From: Marininema mesophilum | Lineage (GTDB): Bacteria; Bacillota; Bacilli; Thermoactinomycetales; DSM-45169 | Length of the DNA: 64,000 nt | Assembly (NCBI RefSeq): GCF_900106775.1 | Contig: NZ_FNNQ01000004.1 | Coordinates: 176,534-240,533 of the forward strand | Direction: 5' to 3' | In this document: in pieces, positions 34,932-43,472 of the stretch | Layout of the letters: each line of letters begins with the position of its first letter | Numbering within the stretch: position 1 is the first letter of the stretch | Made by a program: the position numbers and the translations under genes | The notes under the pieces: model-generated | Database searches by the model: none | What the model was told of the DNA's origin: nothing | What the model saw: only the letters and a program-made list of their open reading frames with translations

Positions 34932-34970
34932 TGCTAGCCGCCTTAGAACTAACAGGCGGTTCTTTTTTTG
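34932..34970 (+). terminator. Hairpin and T run inside the leader (attenuator candidate)
   Basis: CCGCC (near 34940) pairs with GGCGG, and overlapping AGAAC/GGTTCT arms are also possible, followed by seven T. Because it lies between the promoter at 34851 and the start at 35012, it is a candidate transcription attenuator. Confidence 0.6.
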
Positions 34971-35011
34971 GCCAACCTCTCATACTCGTACTAAAGGGGG
35001 AGGGAGAGAGA

Positions 35012-35533
35012 ATGAAAGGAAGCCGGCGTGGCCTAGCTATTGAAATCGGATTTGTATTAACGACAGTGATCGTATTGAAGGAGTGGGTATTCCCATACTT
35101 CATTTGGCGCTTCTTCCCGACAGGGGATATGGCTGCTCGGATGGGCGAGTGGATGATGATTATCGTAGGGGTAATTACCTGTATCATCTATCTCGGATTG
35201 GGATCGACTTCACGGCAACTATATCGGCTGAGCGTTATTGAGGCCATACAGGTATTTGCTCTTATCCACCTACCTCTATTGATTGTAGGATGGTTAAATC
35301 TCCCGACCACCCAATTATTTACGCTGATACAGGGAGGAGGGGAGGCCTGGAGCCGATTGATCGGTGATGGTATTCGACTGTTTGAACCCTCCTTATCCTT
35401 GAATTTGATGCTCTTATCAGAATGGATCGCCCTCATCTTGTTCCTTTGCGGTCGTAACTTACGAGTGTTAGAGGATACTTTAGGTGAGGTAGACTTAGAG
35501 GGGAGATATAAAACATTGAAGAAAAAGCGATAG
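35012..35533 (+). CDS. Unknown integral membrane protein
   Basis: 173 aa with about four predicted membrane helices (LAIEIGFVLTTVIVLKEW, WMMIIVGVITCIIYLGLG, IQVFALIHLPLLIVGWL, SLNLMLLSEWIALILFLC) and a polar C-terminus (VDLEGRYKTLKKKR). ATG 35012 is preceded by GGGGGAGGGAGAG. No family motif is recognised. It lies downstream of its own promoter and a terminator-like leader hairpin. B. subtilis has ypiA, a TPR protein, at this place. Confidence 0.7.
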   Translation: MKGSRRGLAIEIGFVLTTVIVLKEWVFPYFIWRFFPTGDMAARMGEWMMIIVGVITCIIYLGLGSTSRQLYRLSVIEAIQVFALIHLPLLIVGWLNLPTTQLFTLIQGGGEAWSRLIGDGIRLFEPSLSLNLMLLSEWIALILFLCGRNLRVLEDTLGEVDLEGRYKTLKKKR

Positions 35534-35538
35534 AGAGA

Positions 35539-35568
35539 AGCTCTACTCCCAAAATAGGGCTTTTTTTG
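35539..35568 (+). terminator. Terminator after the membrane protein gene
   Basis: 7-bp stem AGCTCTA/TAGGGCT with one wobble pair, then seven T. Confidence 0.7.
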
Positions 35569-35647
35569 TGCAATTCGTTTCATAACTAGGTATGATTTAA
35601 TTCCCTTGGATACAAGATAGAAATAGGAATCCAGGGGAGGGACTAGG

Positions 35648-36808
35648 ATGAATTTTGCAGATCGCCTAACCTATGCAGATATTGAGCTGTTACAGCGTAT
35701 GGCGAGTCATTACGGTTGTGGACAAGATGTGCATTCAAAAAAAGATCTGATCACCTCTCTCCTTCATCATCTAGCAGGAAAAAGTAGACTCTCAGAAGAG
35801 CTGGGAGCCTTAACTGCTGTAGAGAATCGGTTCCTGCAACAAGTCTGCCTGGATAACCGTGCCTGGTTTAATCGGGAAGAATTACTCAGCAAAGGGCGAA
35901 TCGCTTTAGGCGATGAAAAGGGAGAACCAAGGCGACTAGTCATTTCTGCTATACATAAGGGGTGGCTCTTTCCCGGAATCTCACAGCCAGAAAAGGATCT
36001 GCTACAGATGCCAAGCGATTTGCGGAAGCGATTTTTATCTCTCTTCGCAGAAAAATATGAAAGGAAAGAAGCCCCCGCTGCTTATCGAAATGAGGAGGAT
36101 CTCATCAGCGAAGACCTTCAGCGATTTTGCACCTTTTTGTGTCGTCATGAGGTGCGATTAAGTGCAGATGGAGGAATTTATCGTCAACAGCAACGCCAAC
36201 TTTTTCAATCCCTACATATTCAAGAAGAGCCAGTAAATCGAAAGGAATGGCGCTTTGGTTTTGGTCGTAGCTTTCATCTATACCCGGATAGATTTGCCCT
36301 GTTGTACGATTATGCGTTTTTTCGCGGGTATATCGCCGAGGACGAGATTAGAGGGTGCTTATATTTAACCGAATTAGGGGCTAAGAAAATGACAGACTCC
36401 TTCAAAGAAGAAGGGAAGGAGCTCTATCGATTTTGGCTACGTCTATATAAGACGCCTCTGCCCCATCTGGCGCTGGTGGTGAAGTGGATTGAACTTCTTT
36501 GCCGGGGTACATGGCAGGGTGCAGAGGAACTCTACCAGGGAATAAAAGAGTGGATAAGCCCGTATTACTATGAGTCGGAAGAAAATCTTTTTAATCGTGT
36601 ACTTAAAATGATGCTTCACCTAGGGATGATTCGTATAGGTGAATCGGTGAATAAAAATCGATTGATCACCATGAATGTCATGGGTGCCGAATGGGTTTCA
36701 GGTGTTGCTGGATTCGCAGAGAAGTCCCTGGCGAAGAAGTGGTCAGAGCCTGCTGGTGGGCGGAATTTGCGTGTTCAGGGAGGAAATAAAGTGCCGGGCA
36801 TGGAATAA
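35648..36808 (+). CDS. Unknown 386-aa protein, helicase-associated-domain-like
   Basis: Soluble, helix-rich and basic, with no signal peptide. The N-terminus (ADIELLQRMASHYGCG ... SKKDLITSLLHHL) resembles the SAP-like or winged-helix repeats of XPB/Ssl2-type helicase-associated proteins. Further winged-helix-like stretches occur, but there is no helicase or nuclease motif. The C-terminal tail (GGRNLRVQGGNKVPGME) is Gly-rich. Start ATG 35648 after GGGGAGGGACTAGG. It lies at the position of ypiA in B. subtilis but is not TPR-like. Function unknown. Confidence 0.65.
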   Translation: MNFADRLTYADIELLQRMASHYGCGQDVHSKKDLITSLLHHLAGKSRLSEELGALTAVENRFLQQVCLDNRAWFNREELLSKGRIALGDEKGEPRRLVISAIHKGWLFPGISQPEKDLLQMPSDLRKRFLSLFAEKYERKEAPAAYRNEEDLISEDLQRFCTFLCRHEVRLSADGGIYRQQQRQLFQSLHIQEEPVNRKEWRFGFGRSFHLYPDRFALLYDYAFFRGYIAEDEIRGCLYLTELGAKKMTDSFKEEGKELYRFWLRLYKTPLPHLALVVKWIELLCRGTWQGAEELYQGIKEWISPYYYESEENLFNRVLKMMLHLGMIRIGESVNKNRLITMNVMGAEWVSGVAGFAEKSLAKKWSEPAGGRNLRVQGGNKVPGME

Positions 36809-36916
36809 AAAATATAAGCCTCTATCGAAATTTATCCGAAAATCTGAGAGGCTTCCTGCGTATATTAAGAACAAAGTTCACAATATTCCCATGGAACCAG
36901 ATGGGGGGGATAAGTT

Positions 36917-37468
36917 ATGATGGGTGATTGCGTGACAGTCTCTGAAAAAAAGGAATTTATTCAGTGGTTTTTAAACCGTTTCGAGCTGCAGAAACGCGAG
37001 GCGGCTTGGCTACTCAACTACCTCTGCTCCGATGTCGAACTCCTCGAGCGCACCCATTTTGTCGAGAGTCTTCGGCAACTTCCCAAGACCCTGCTAATTT
37101 CTACGCGGTGTATTCAAATGACCCCTTTTAAATTTACGAAGAACAAGCGAGTCAGCTCCGATGTCGAGACAGCGTTCTACGATATCCGTTCTTGTCCCAA
37201 GGAAGATCTCTACATCAGCCTTTATTTTAATGAACGATCCAGTTGCCCTGAATATGCAGCAGTGTTAGAAGGAAACCCCATGGAAAAACAAGATCTCGTT
37301 CAGGACACCTTGTACAGCTTGTTTGCGGAGATGGTGCTTGACCAATCGGTTCGTGATTTTAAAGAAAAAGATTTATACCGCAGGATTGATGAAGCACTTG
37401 CCTGCGGGAATGAGAAGAAATTTTTACAATTAACCGAACAATGGATCAGAATCGTGGAAAATGAGTGA
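36917..37468 (+). CDS. ypiB: UPF0302 protein YpiB (ReoY-type)
   Basis: 183 aa, matching YpiB in length and in its start (KKEFIQWFLNRFELQKREAAWLLNYL), with the conserved HFVE and FYDIRSCPKEDLYISLYFNER-type middle. The Listeria orthologue ReoY assists ClpCP-dependent turnover of MurA, the first peptidoglycan enzyme; whether that holds here is inference from the family. ATG 36917 or 36920, with GGGGGGATAAG upstream. A terminator follows. Confidence 0.92.
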   Translation: MMGDCVTVSEKKEFIQWFLNRFELQKREAAWLLNYLCSDVELLERTHFVESLRQLPKTLLISTRCIQMTPFKFTKNKRVSSDVETAFYDIRSCPKEDLYISLYFNERSSCPEYAAVLEGNPMEKQDLVQDTLYSLFAEMVLDQSVRDFKEKDLYRRIDEALACGNEKKFLQLTEQWIRIVENE

Positions 37469-37484
37469 GAGTTCCGATATAATG

Positions 37485-37508
37485 CCCGGTAGAGGCCGGG
37501 TTTTTTAT
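37485..37508 (+). terminator. Terminator after ypiB
   Basis: 5-bp GC stem CCCGG/CCGGG with a 6-nt loop, then six T. Confidence 0.85.
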
Positions 37509-37544
37509 ATGCATTCGCACATTTGATGAAACGAGGAATACTTG

Positions 37545-37970
37545 ATGCGATTAACCAGACTGGAGCGGGATGAATGGAAACGTACGGCCCCCTTTGTAGA
37601 TACTCTCCTCATCCCTGTTTACCGTATTGGCATAACCAATAAAAACCCCGATCTCACTGAAGCGAAAGGTACCGAAAAGTTAGCACGCTTGGTAGAAGAA
37701 GAGTTGACGGGCCGATTATTGTTGATGCCCGCTATTTGTTATGGATCGGCTAAGGAAGAAAATTTTTTGCGTTATGTAAAAGACGTGGGAAAACAATTAA
37801 GAAACTCAGGTTTTCATCATTGCTTCCTCATGGGTAATGATGAAATTAGTTTGGATTTAGAAGGTACCGGATGTGGTTGGATCCCTTTACACACACCGGA
37901 TTCACCGGAGGTAGAAGATACGGTAGCAAGTGTTATAGGACAAATCACAGGGGTGTGGGAATCGATATAG
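37545..37970 (+). CDS. ypiF: YpiF-like DUF2487 protein
   Basis: 141-aa soluble protein, position and size as B. subtilis ypiF. It begins MRLTRLERDEWKRTAPFVDTLLIPV. GRLLLMPAICYG and the C-terminal EVEDTVASVIGQI follow. No catalytic residues are evident. It lies directly upstream of qcrABC but is separated from it by about 175 bp with its own promoter, so it may not be in that operon. ATG 37545 chosen over TTG 37542. Confidence 0.85.
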   Translation: MRLTRLERDEWKRTAPFVDTLLIPVYRIGITNKNPDLTEAKGTEKLARLVEEELTGRLLLMPAICYGSAKEENFLRYVKDVGKQLRNSGFHHCFLMGNDEISLDLEGTGCGWIPLHTPDSPEVEDTVASVIGQITGVWESI

Positions 37971-38040
37971 GGGAATGATGGAAGGGAATTTGGGAAAAAG
38001 TAACTCTTGCATCCTTAGTCAATTCCTGTTGTGCCTGTTC

Positions 38041-38070
38041 TTGACAGGGATTGAGGCGGTTGGCTATCAT
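38041..38070 (+). promoter_or_regulatory. Sigma-A promoter of qcrABC
   Basis: TTGACA (38041-38046), 18-nt spacer, TATCAT (38065-38070), about 75 nt before the qcrA start. Confidence 0.75.
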
Positions 38071-38145
38071 GGTTATGTCCTAGTATTATCTACGAATTCC
38101 GGTCCGGTTTAAAGGGTAACCGCATAGAGGGAGGTCGGACGAGTC

Positions 38146-38658
38146 TTGAGCGAGAATAAACAGGCGAAGCCGGGGATGTCGCGTCGTAAGTTTCTGACTT
38201 ATACCATCGCGAGTACTGCCGGTTTCCTCGGATCTGGTATGTTGTTTCCAATGGTGCGTTTTGCAATTGATCCGCTTCTGCAAAAGGGGTCGGATACAAA
38301 ATTTGTCGACATTGGTACTGTAAGTGAATTTGGAAGCAAACCAAAGGCTGTCGAATTTCGCATTCAGCGAAAAGATGGTTGGTACCAAGAGAAGGGCGGG
38401 GAGAAGGCAACCGCTTGGGTTTTAAAAGAAGGTAGTGAAATCCTAGCCCTCTCTCCTATCTGTAAGCACTTGGGATGTACTGTAAAATGGGAAGGTGGCG
38501 GGCGCACCAATGTGTTCTATTGTCCTTGCCATGGTGGGGAATATACTAAGGATGGTGTTAACGTCCCAGGAACACCACCTCCTAAGCCGCTAGATGTATA
38601 CGCTACCAAAATCGAAGGTGGAAGACTCCTTCTGGGCGCAGTGAAAGAACGAGGGTAA
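38146..38658 (+). CDS. qcrA: Menaquinol-cytochrome c reductase Rieske iron-sulfur subunit
   Basis: [2Fe-2S] subunit of the bc-type complex. 170 aa. A twin-arginine-like SRRKFLTYTIAST precedes the single membrane helix. Rieske cluster ligands occur as CKHLGC (about residues 106-111) and CPCHGG (about 126-131). Start is TTG 38146, with AGGGAGG well placed. First gene of qcrABC. Confidence 0.97.
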   Translation: MSENKQAKPGMSRRKFLTYTIASTAGFLGSGMLFPMVRFAIDPLLQKGSDTKFVDIGTVSEFGSKPKAVEFRIQRKDGWYQEKGGEKATAWVLKEGSEILALSPICKHLGCTVKWEGGGRTNVFYCPCHGGEYTKDGVNVPGTPPPKPLDVYATKIEGGRLLLGAVKERG

Positions 38659-38671
38659 GGGGGTATAAACC

Positions 38672-39343
38672 ATGTTGAAAAACGCCTATGAATGGTTAGA
38701 CAAGCGCTTAGATATCACACCGATGTGGCGTGATATCGCGGATCATGAAGTACCAGAGCATGTTAACCCTGCCCATCATTTTTCAGCGTTCATTTATTGT
38801 TTCGGTGGGCTCACTTTCTTTATTGTCGTCATTCAAATTCTATCCGGTATGTTTCTTGCTTTGTACTATGTTCCTGATATCCAAAATGCTTGGAAAAGTG
38901 TTGATTACTTACAAAATGAAATCGCTTTCGGCCAGATCGTACGGGGGATGCATCACTGGGGAGCTAGTGTCTCCATCGTCATGTTGTTCCTACATACACT
39001 GCGTGTATTTTTTACAGGATCATACAAACATCCCCGGGAGTTTAACTGGGTAATTGGGATGTCGATCTTCTTCGTCATGCTGGGTCTAGGCTTTACCGGT
39101 TATCTATTGCCTTGGGATAACAAAGCCTACTTCGCTACCAAGGTAGGGATTCAAATTGCGGCGAGTGTCCCCTACGTGGGAGGTGCGATTGCTACTTTCC
39201 TACAAGGGGGAGAAATCGTTGGGGCGCAAACATTGGCTCGATTCTTTGCACTCCATGTATTTTTCCTTCCCGCGGTGCTTCTGGGTTTACTGGGGGCCCA
39301 CTTCGTATTGATCCGCAGACAAGGTATTTCGGGTCCGCTTTAA
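38672..39343 (+). CDS. qcrB: Menaquinol-cytochrome c reductase cytochrome b subunit
   Basis: Cytochrome b6-type subunit, 223 aa, four membrane helices. Heme-ligand histidines lie in RGMHHWGASVSIVMLFLHTLRVF and in the fourth helix, FFALHVFFLPAVLLGLLGAHFVLIRR (both shown only as regions). LGLGFTGYLLPWDNKAYFA is the conserved quinone-site loop. The N-terminal YEWLDKRLDITP is typical of Bacillus QcrB. It is 13 nt after qcrA. Confidence 0.98.
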   Translation: MLKNAYEWLDKRLDITPMWRDIADHEVPEHVNPAHHFSAFIYCFGGLTFFIVVIQILSGMFLALYYVPDIQNAWKSVDYLQNEIAFGQIVRGMHHWGASVSIVMLFLHTLRVFFTGSYKHPREFNWVIGMSIFFVMLGLGFTGYLLPWDNKAYFATKVGIQIAASVPYVGGAIATFLQGGEIVGAQTLARFFALHVFFLPAVLLGLLGAHFVLIRRQGISGPL

Positions 39344-39369
39344 GCCTGATATGTGAGGGGTGAAAAACC

Positions 39370-40173
39370 ATGGCACATCATCATGATAATGACAAAGAAA
39401 TCAATTATGTTGGAGATTCACGGGTAATCGAAAAGAAGGAGAAGATGGTTCCCAAGGACTATTCCGAGTTTCCTGGTAAGACAGAGGCTTTCTTTCCAAA
39501 CTTCCTGTTAAAGGAATGGATGGTTGCCGTTGTTGTGCTTGTCGGTTTTATGGCCCTTGTGATGACCGAAGAGCCGCCAATTGGGGAACAAGCAGATCCA
39601 ACGAATACGGGCTTCTTACCTGTCCCTGACTGGTATTTCCTGTTTCTCTATGAGCTACTGAAATTTAAGTGGGCGTCAGGTCCTTTTGTGGTGATAGGTA
39701 CTGCAATTGTTCCGATGTTGGCTTTTGGAGCCCTCTTTCTGGTTCCGTGGTTGGATACTGGAAAAGAACGGCGTCCGATGAAGCGGCCAATAACCACAGG
39801 GATTATGTTTCTTGCTCTGATTGGGACAGTCGCTCTAACATGGGTTGCATGGGACGAACATGAAAAGCAGCTTGCATCACTCCCTAAGGGTGAAGCAGAG
39901 GCGAAAATCGTTGATCAACGAGATCCTGCGTACGATATCTATAAAAATAATGCTTGCGTAAACTGTCATGGACAGAACCTTGAAGGTCTCCAAGGGCCAC
40001 CTTTGCGTGGGGTAGGGGATTACTACAAACCAAAAGAGATTATGAAGATTATGGACGAAGGGAAAGGGAATATGCCTGCAGGGATGTTCCAAGGAACTGC
40101 TTTGGAGAAAAAGCAGTTGGCGGATTGGTTATCCAAGCAGAAAACTGGCAGAAAGATTACAGAAGAACAATAA
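39370..40173 (+). CDS. qcrC: Menaquinol-cytochrome c reductase cytochrome b/c subunit
   Basis: Fusion of a subunit IV-like part and a cytochrome c domain, characteristic of Bacillales. 267 aa. Residues about 45-175 carry three membrane segments and the PEWY-type loop PVPDWYFLFLYELLKF (here PDWY). A C-terminal c-type heme site is CVNCHGQNLEG with distal Met in NMPAGMFQG. Together with qcrA and qcrB it passes electrons from menaquinol to cytochrome c. A terminator follows. Confidence 0.97.
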   Translation: MAHHHDNDKEINYVGDSRVIEKKEKMVPKDYSEFPGKTEAFFPNFLLKEWMVAVVVLVGFMALVMTEEPPIGEQADPTNTGFLPVPDWYFLFLYELLKFKWASGPFVVIGTAIVPMLAFGALFLVPWLDTGKERRPMKRPITTGIMFLALIGTVALTWVAWDEHEKQLASLPKGEAEAKIVDQRDPAYDIYKNNACVNCHGQNLEGLQGPPLRGVGDYYKPKEIMKIMDEGKGNMPAGMFQGTALEKKQLADWLSKQKTGRKITEEQ

Positions 40174-40181
40174 GTTTCCAT

Positions 40182-40206
40182 CCCGGCTACCCGCCGGGCT
40201 TTTTCT
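40182..40206 (+). terminator. Terminator after qcrC
   Basis: 6-bp stem CCCGGC/GCCGGG, 5-nt loop, then CTTTTTC. Confidence 0.85.
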
Positions 40207-40242
40207 AATTGGGAAGTTCTATGGTGAGAAGAGGGTCCTTAT

Positions 40243-40911
40243 ATGATTCGGAACGCTTGGCAATTCTTTATTAGTAAATTAGATGATCGTAATTTTTTGC
40301 TCCTCTTGTTTTTAGTGAATCTATTGGGGACATTGTATGGCTATTACTGGTACAAAAATCAATTGGCTATGACCAAACCGAGTCTCCTTATCTTTGTCCC
40401 GGATAGTCCAACAGCGAGTGCCGGGATTACCATCGTGCTGTTTCTTTATCTGATCCATCGCCGGAGTCCTCTCATGGAGGCTTTTGCTGGAGTGACGTTG
40501 TTTAAGTATGGGATCTGGGCTGTAATCATGATCATCGTTGGAGCCGCTCGTGCAGATATCCCGTTTCTCTCCGCTCTGCAATGGACGGATTGGATGTTGA
40601 TGACTTCCCATTTGGCAATGGCGGTTGAAGGGATTTTGTATAGTCGATTTTTCACTTTTAAATGGCATCATTTAGCGATTGTTGGGGCATGGACGCTGTT
40701 AAACGATGAAATGGATTATGGAGGATGGAATCTACACCCGTGGTTACCCGTTACTCTCTATGGAGTAGAGTCGTCCATTGCACTATTTACGGTAATCTTA
40801 TCCTTGGTGAGTTTGGCGCTATTTGCCTATATAGGCCTATCTGAGCGTAAAGAGCGTAAGTGGGATACTCCCCTCCTATGGGAGAACCAACGTCCTCCGA
40901 CAATGGGTTAA
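40243..40911 (+). CDS. ypjA: YpjA-like DUF1405 membrane protein
   Basis: 222 aa with about six membrane helices. It begins with a YYWYKNQL segment after the first helix, then LLIFVPDSPTAS, FKYGIWAVIMIIVGA and MTSHLAMAVEG, which fit DUF1405 proteins. It lies next to qcrC as in Bacillus. The function is unknown; a role connected with respiration or membrane physiology is only suggested by context. Terminator at 40926. Confidence 0.88.
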   Translation: MIRNAWQFFISKLDDRNFLLLLFLVNLLGTLYGYYWYKNQLAMTKPSLLIFVPDSPTASAGITIVLFLYLIHRRSPLMEAFAGVTLFKYGIWAVIMIIVGAARADIPFLSALQWTDWMLMTSHLAMAVEGILYSRFFTFKWHHLAIVGAWTLLNDEMDYGGWNLHPWLPVTLYGVESSIALFTVILSLVSLALFAYIGLSERKERKWDTPLLWENQRPPTMG

Positions 40912-40925
40912 TGGTGGATGATGAA

Positions 40926-40965
40926 AGAATCCCTGCGGCTGAAAGCCACAGGGATTCTTTTTTCA
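40926..40965 (+). terminator. Terminator after ypjA
   Basis: 15-bp stem with one mismatch (40926-40940 with 40944-40958), 3-nt loop, then TTTTTTC. Confidence 0.88.
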
Positions 40966-41030
40966 TGGAGAGGACAGGCTTCGCATAGGATGATAGAAAG
41001 GATGGGTTTAGTGGATGGAGGTGTGGAATC

Positions 41031-41858
41031 ATGTATCGATGGTTTAAAAGAAGCTGGCTCATTGTTCTGTGTTGTTGTATAGGGTGGGGGTGGGGTTTAA
41101 GGGATGTAGAGGCGTCAGATGACCCATCTTCTCACTGGGCAAAACAAGCTTCCTTCATCCACAATTGGGTGCAAGAAGGGAATCCTTCTAGTTATTTAAA
41201 GGCTAGGAGTGAGATGAAGAAGTTAGCAAAGAGCTTTTCACAAGCGGATTTTTCGGAAATGAAAGTCTCCGTTCAGGGAATTCGGGCACTTTCGGATAGT
41301 CTGGTAAGTATGGAAGGGCAATTAAATCGAGTGATGCCCCAACAAGGGGATACGAGTGAGGCGTCGACTCGTCTTTCCCTTGCCTTTGATGCGTTAGCTC
41401 ATCCCAACCAACCGGTGTGGTTGCAGTATGAATCCACCTTTCGTTCAGATATCGCTAGGGTGAAAAAATCCCTCAAAAACGGCGAAAGGGAGGCCATAAA
41501 AGCCTCCTTAAAAGGGTTGATCGAACATATGAAGCTAGTGATGCCTGCTATTGAAGTCTCCCGCCAACCTATTACAGTACAGAAGGTACGCTCTGTTGAG
41601 CAATTTTTCCGTAGTCAATTAACAAAGAAGGGAACAATTTCTCCCAGTCACTTATCTGAACCCCTTCGTAATTGGGAGAAGATGATTACGCCACTGATCT
41701 ATGGACCGGAGAAGGATGTAGTGGCTTTTGGTATGACGAATATGCCGCCCATTATACCCGCTGCTACGGTGCTGGGTACAGTGATTGCCCTAGTGCTTGG
41801 TTATGTGGGTTGGCGTAACTATCGTTTAGGTTATCGTCGAGTCCGTGGGCGTCTATAA
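41031..41858 (+). CDS. ypjB: Sporulation protein YpjB
   Basis: 275 aa. An N-terminal signal (SWLIVLCCCIGWGWGL) leads into a helical extracytoplasmic domain and then a C-terminal membrane helix (IIPAATVLGTVIALVLGYVGW) with a basic tail (RRVRGRL). This arrangement matches the YpjB family, linked to sporulation in Bacillus; the molecular role is not known. ATG 41031 with GGAGGTG upstream. It is convergent with the YitT-type gene, with only 2 nt between the stops. Confidence 0.85.
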   Translation: MYRWFKRSWLIVLCCCIGWGWGLRDVEASDDPSSHWAKQASFIHNWVQEGNPSSYLKARSEMKKLAKSFSQADFSEMKVSVQGIRALSDSLVSMEGQLNRVMPQQGDTSEASTRLSLAFDALAHPNQPVWLQYESTFRSDIARVKKSLKNGEREAIKASLKGLIEHMKLVMPAIEVSRQPITVQKVRSVEQFFRSQLTKKGTISPSHLSEPLRNWEKMITPLIYGPEKDVVAFGMTNMPPIIPAATVLGTVIALVLGYVGWRNYRLGYRRVRGRL

Positions 41859-41860
41859 AA

Positions 41861-42724
41861 TTAGGGTCTTTCAAAGGTAAATCCTTCACCCAATACATCA
41901 CGAACATCATGAACAACAACGAAGGCATCCGGGTCGATTGCATGGACGAGCTGCTTCATTCGTGAAAGCTCTGGTAGGCTGAGGATGATGTACAAGACCT
42001 CTTTATCTGTTCCAGTATAACCACCACGTCCTTTTAAAAGGGTGACGCCTCGTTCCATTTCTGTAGTGATTTTGTCAGAGATGGAAACAGCAGAGTTAGA
42101 AATGATGGTGACAGCTTTCCGGCTATCCAATCCCTCGACGACAAAGTCGACGACACGCGAACCAATAAAGACAGCAACGACGGTATACATGGCCTTTTCA
42201 CGACCAATGAAAAAATAGGAAACACCAATCACTAACAGATCAAAGAGGAACATGGTGCGGCCGATACTCCAGCCCAAGTACTTATTGCCTAGCCGAGCAA
42301 TAATATCCACCCCTCCGGTAGTACCTCCTACACGGAAAATAATACCGAGTCCCCCTCCGACAAGTACCCCTGTATATAGAGCGGCAAGAAGTGGATCACC
42401 TGGTATCGGTTCTCCCCAATTTTGGGTAAGGGAGAGACAGAATGAGACAGCAATCGTCCCAAAGATGGTTAAGATAAATGTCCGTTTACCAAAAACCTTA
42501 TATCCCACTATGAAAAGAGGAATATTAAGCGCTAGGATGACAGGGCCCGGAGGCAATTTGAATAAATAATAAAGAATGAGGGCGATTCCTGTGAATCCGC
42601 CTTCTGCAAGTTTATTAGCAATCGCAAAATAGTTAATGCCTAGCGAGAAAATAAATGAACCGAGCAGGATTGCAGCAAGATCCCAGATCCATTTTTGCAA
42701 AGACTGTTTTGTATTGAGGTTCAT
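41861..42724 (-). CDS. ypjC: YitT family membrane protein with DUF2179 (YpjC)
   Basis: 287-aa membrane protein. About five helices (for example LAAILLGSFIFSLGINYFAI, GPVILALNIPLFIVGYKVFG) with family blocks LAEGGFTGIALILYYLFKLPPG and VGGTTGGVDIIARLG. The C-terminal soluble DUF2179 domain is marked by GVTLLKGRGGYTGTDKEVLYIILS. Start chosen at 42724 because AAGGAGGC lies about 10 nt upstream. It is transcribed from its own promoter at 42814-42842. Substrate unknown. Confidence 0.92.
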   Translation of the reverse strand: MNLNTKQSLQKWIWDLAAILLGSFIFSLGINYFAIANKLAEGGFTGIALILYYLFKLPPGPVILALNIPLFIVGYKVFGKRTFILTIFGTIAVSFCLSLTQNWGEPIPGDPLLAALYTGVLVGGGLGIIFRVGGTTGGVDIIARLGNKYLGWSIGRTMFLFDLLVIGVSYFFIGREKAMYTVVAVFIGSRVVDFVVEGLDSRKAVTIISNSAVSISDKITTEMERGVTLLKGRGGYTGTDKEVLYIILSLPELSRMKQLVHAIDPDAFVVVHDVRDVLGEGFTFERP

Positions 42725-43110
42725 GATCCTTTGCCTCCTTATGGTTAGTTTGGTCGATTCGATTCCTTTCAATGAGTAAAAGTTCGTTTATTGAGGGGCT
42801 TGAGCTGACTTATATTATACAGAGGAGCTATGGGTCGAGCAATCCAGATTAAAAGTAGTAAAATAGGGCGGAAGCGGATCCAATTGGATTCGCTTCTTCA
42901 TATAGGATGCTAAGTAAATACCTGCTCTACCTACTCTTGAGTTATTTGTCTGAGCACTCATAAGAGTTTCCCCTATTCCCAAAATGCTAATTTGGATATC
43001 CTATGAACCTCTCGTTTGAAGAGAACCGGGTGCTGGCCTGGACAAAAGTAGATTATTTGTTTTCTGTAGGGGGATCGGGTAGGATGGAATGGACAAAGGG
43101 AGGGCGGAAA
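42725..43110 (+). other. Divergent intergenic region between ypjC and the MazG-like gene
   Basis: 386 bp with the minus-strand promoter at 42814-42842 and a hairpin at 42871-42896 (11-bp arms with one mismatch, no clear T tract). The plus-strand part toward the MazG-like gene is unremarkable, and an in-frame upstream extension from 43003 has no ribosome binding site. I see no other gene. Confidence 0.5.
42814..42842 (-). promoter_or_regulatory. Sigma-A promoter of ypjC
   Basis: On the minus strand TTGCTC, 17-nt spacer, TATAAT, about 90 nt before the start at 42724. Confidence 0.75.
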
Positions 43111-43440
43111 GTGGAAAAACGGACAATGAATTCGATGCAAAAAGAGGTAGATGACTACATCTCACAGTTTAAAGAGGGTTATTTCCATCCACTATCAATG
43201 CTCGCACGGATGACAGAAGAAGTGGGGGAACTTGCCCGAGAGGTAAACCATCAATTTGGTGAAAAACCAAAAAAAGCAGAGGAAAAAGAGAACAGCATCG
43301 AAATGGAGTTGGGGGATATTCTCTTTATCACGATGTGTTTTGCTAATTCCCTTGATATCCAACTGGATGATGCTTTCCAAAAAGTGATGGAAAAGTACAA
43401 TACACGGGATAAAGATCGCTGGACGAGACAGGAATCGTAA
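43111..43440 (+). CDS. ypjD: MazG-like nucleotide pyrophosphohydrolase (YpjD)
   Basis: 109 aa, all-alpha NTP-PPase fold. Metal-binding pattern EExxE then ExxD: MTEEVGELAREVNHQFG and IEMELGDILFI. It begins MEKRTMNSMQKEVDDYISQFKEGYF, like the Bacillus protein. Start GTG 43111, with GGGAGGG 6-7 nt upstream; longer readings lack a ribosome binding site. It probably hydrolyses non-canonical or excess nucleoside triphosphates (inference). dapB follows, 32 nt downstream. Confidence 0.88.
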   Translation: MEKRTMNSMQKEVDDYISQFKEGYFHPLSMLARMTEEVGELAREVNHQFGEKPKKAEEKENSIEMELGDILFITMCFANSLDIQLDDAFQKVMEKYNTRDKDRWTRQES

Positions 43441-43472
43441 CTCGATTTACCGTAAAAAAGGAGGCAAGGCGG

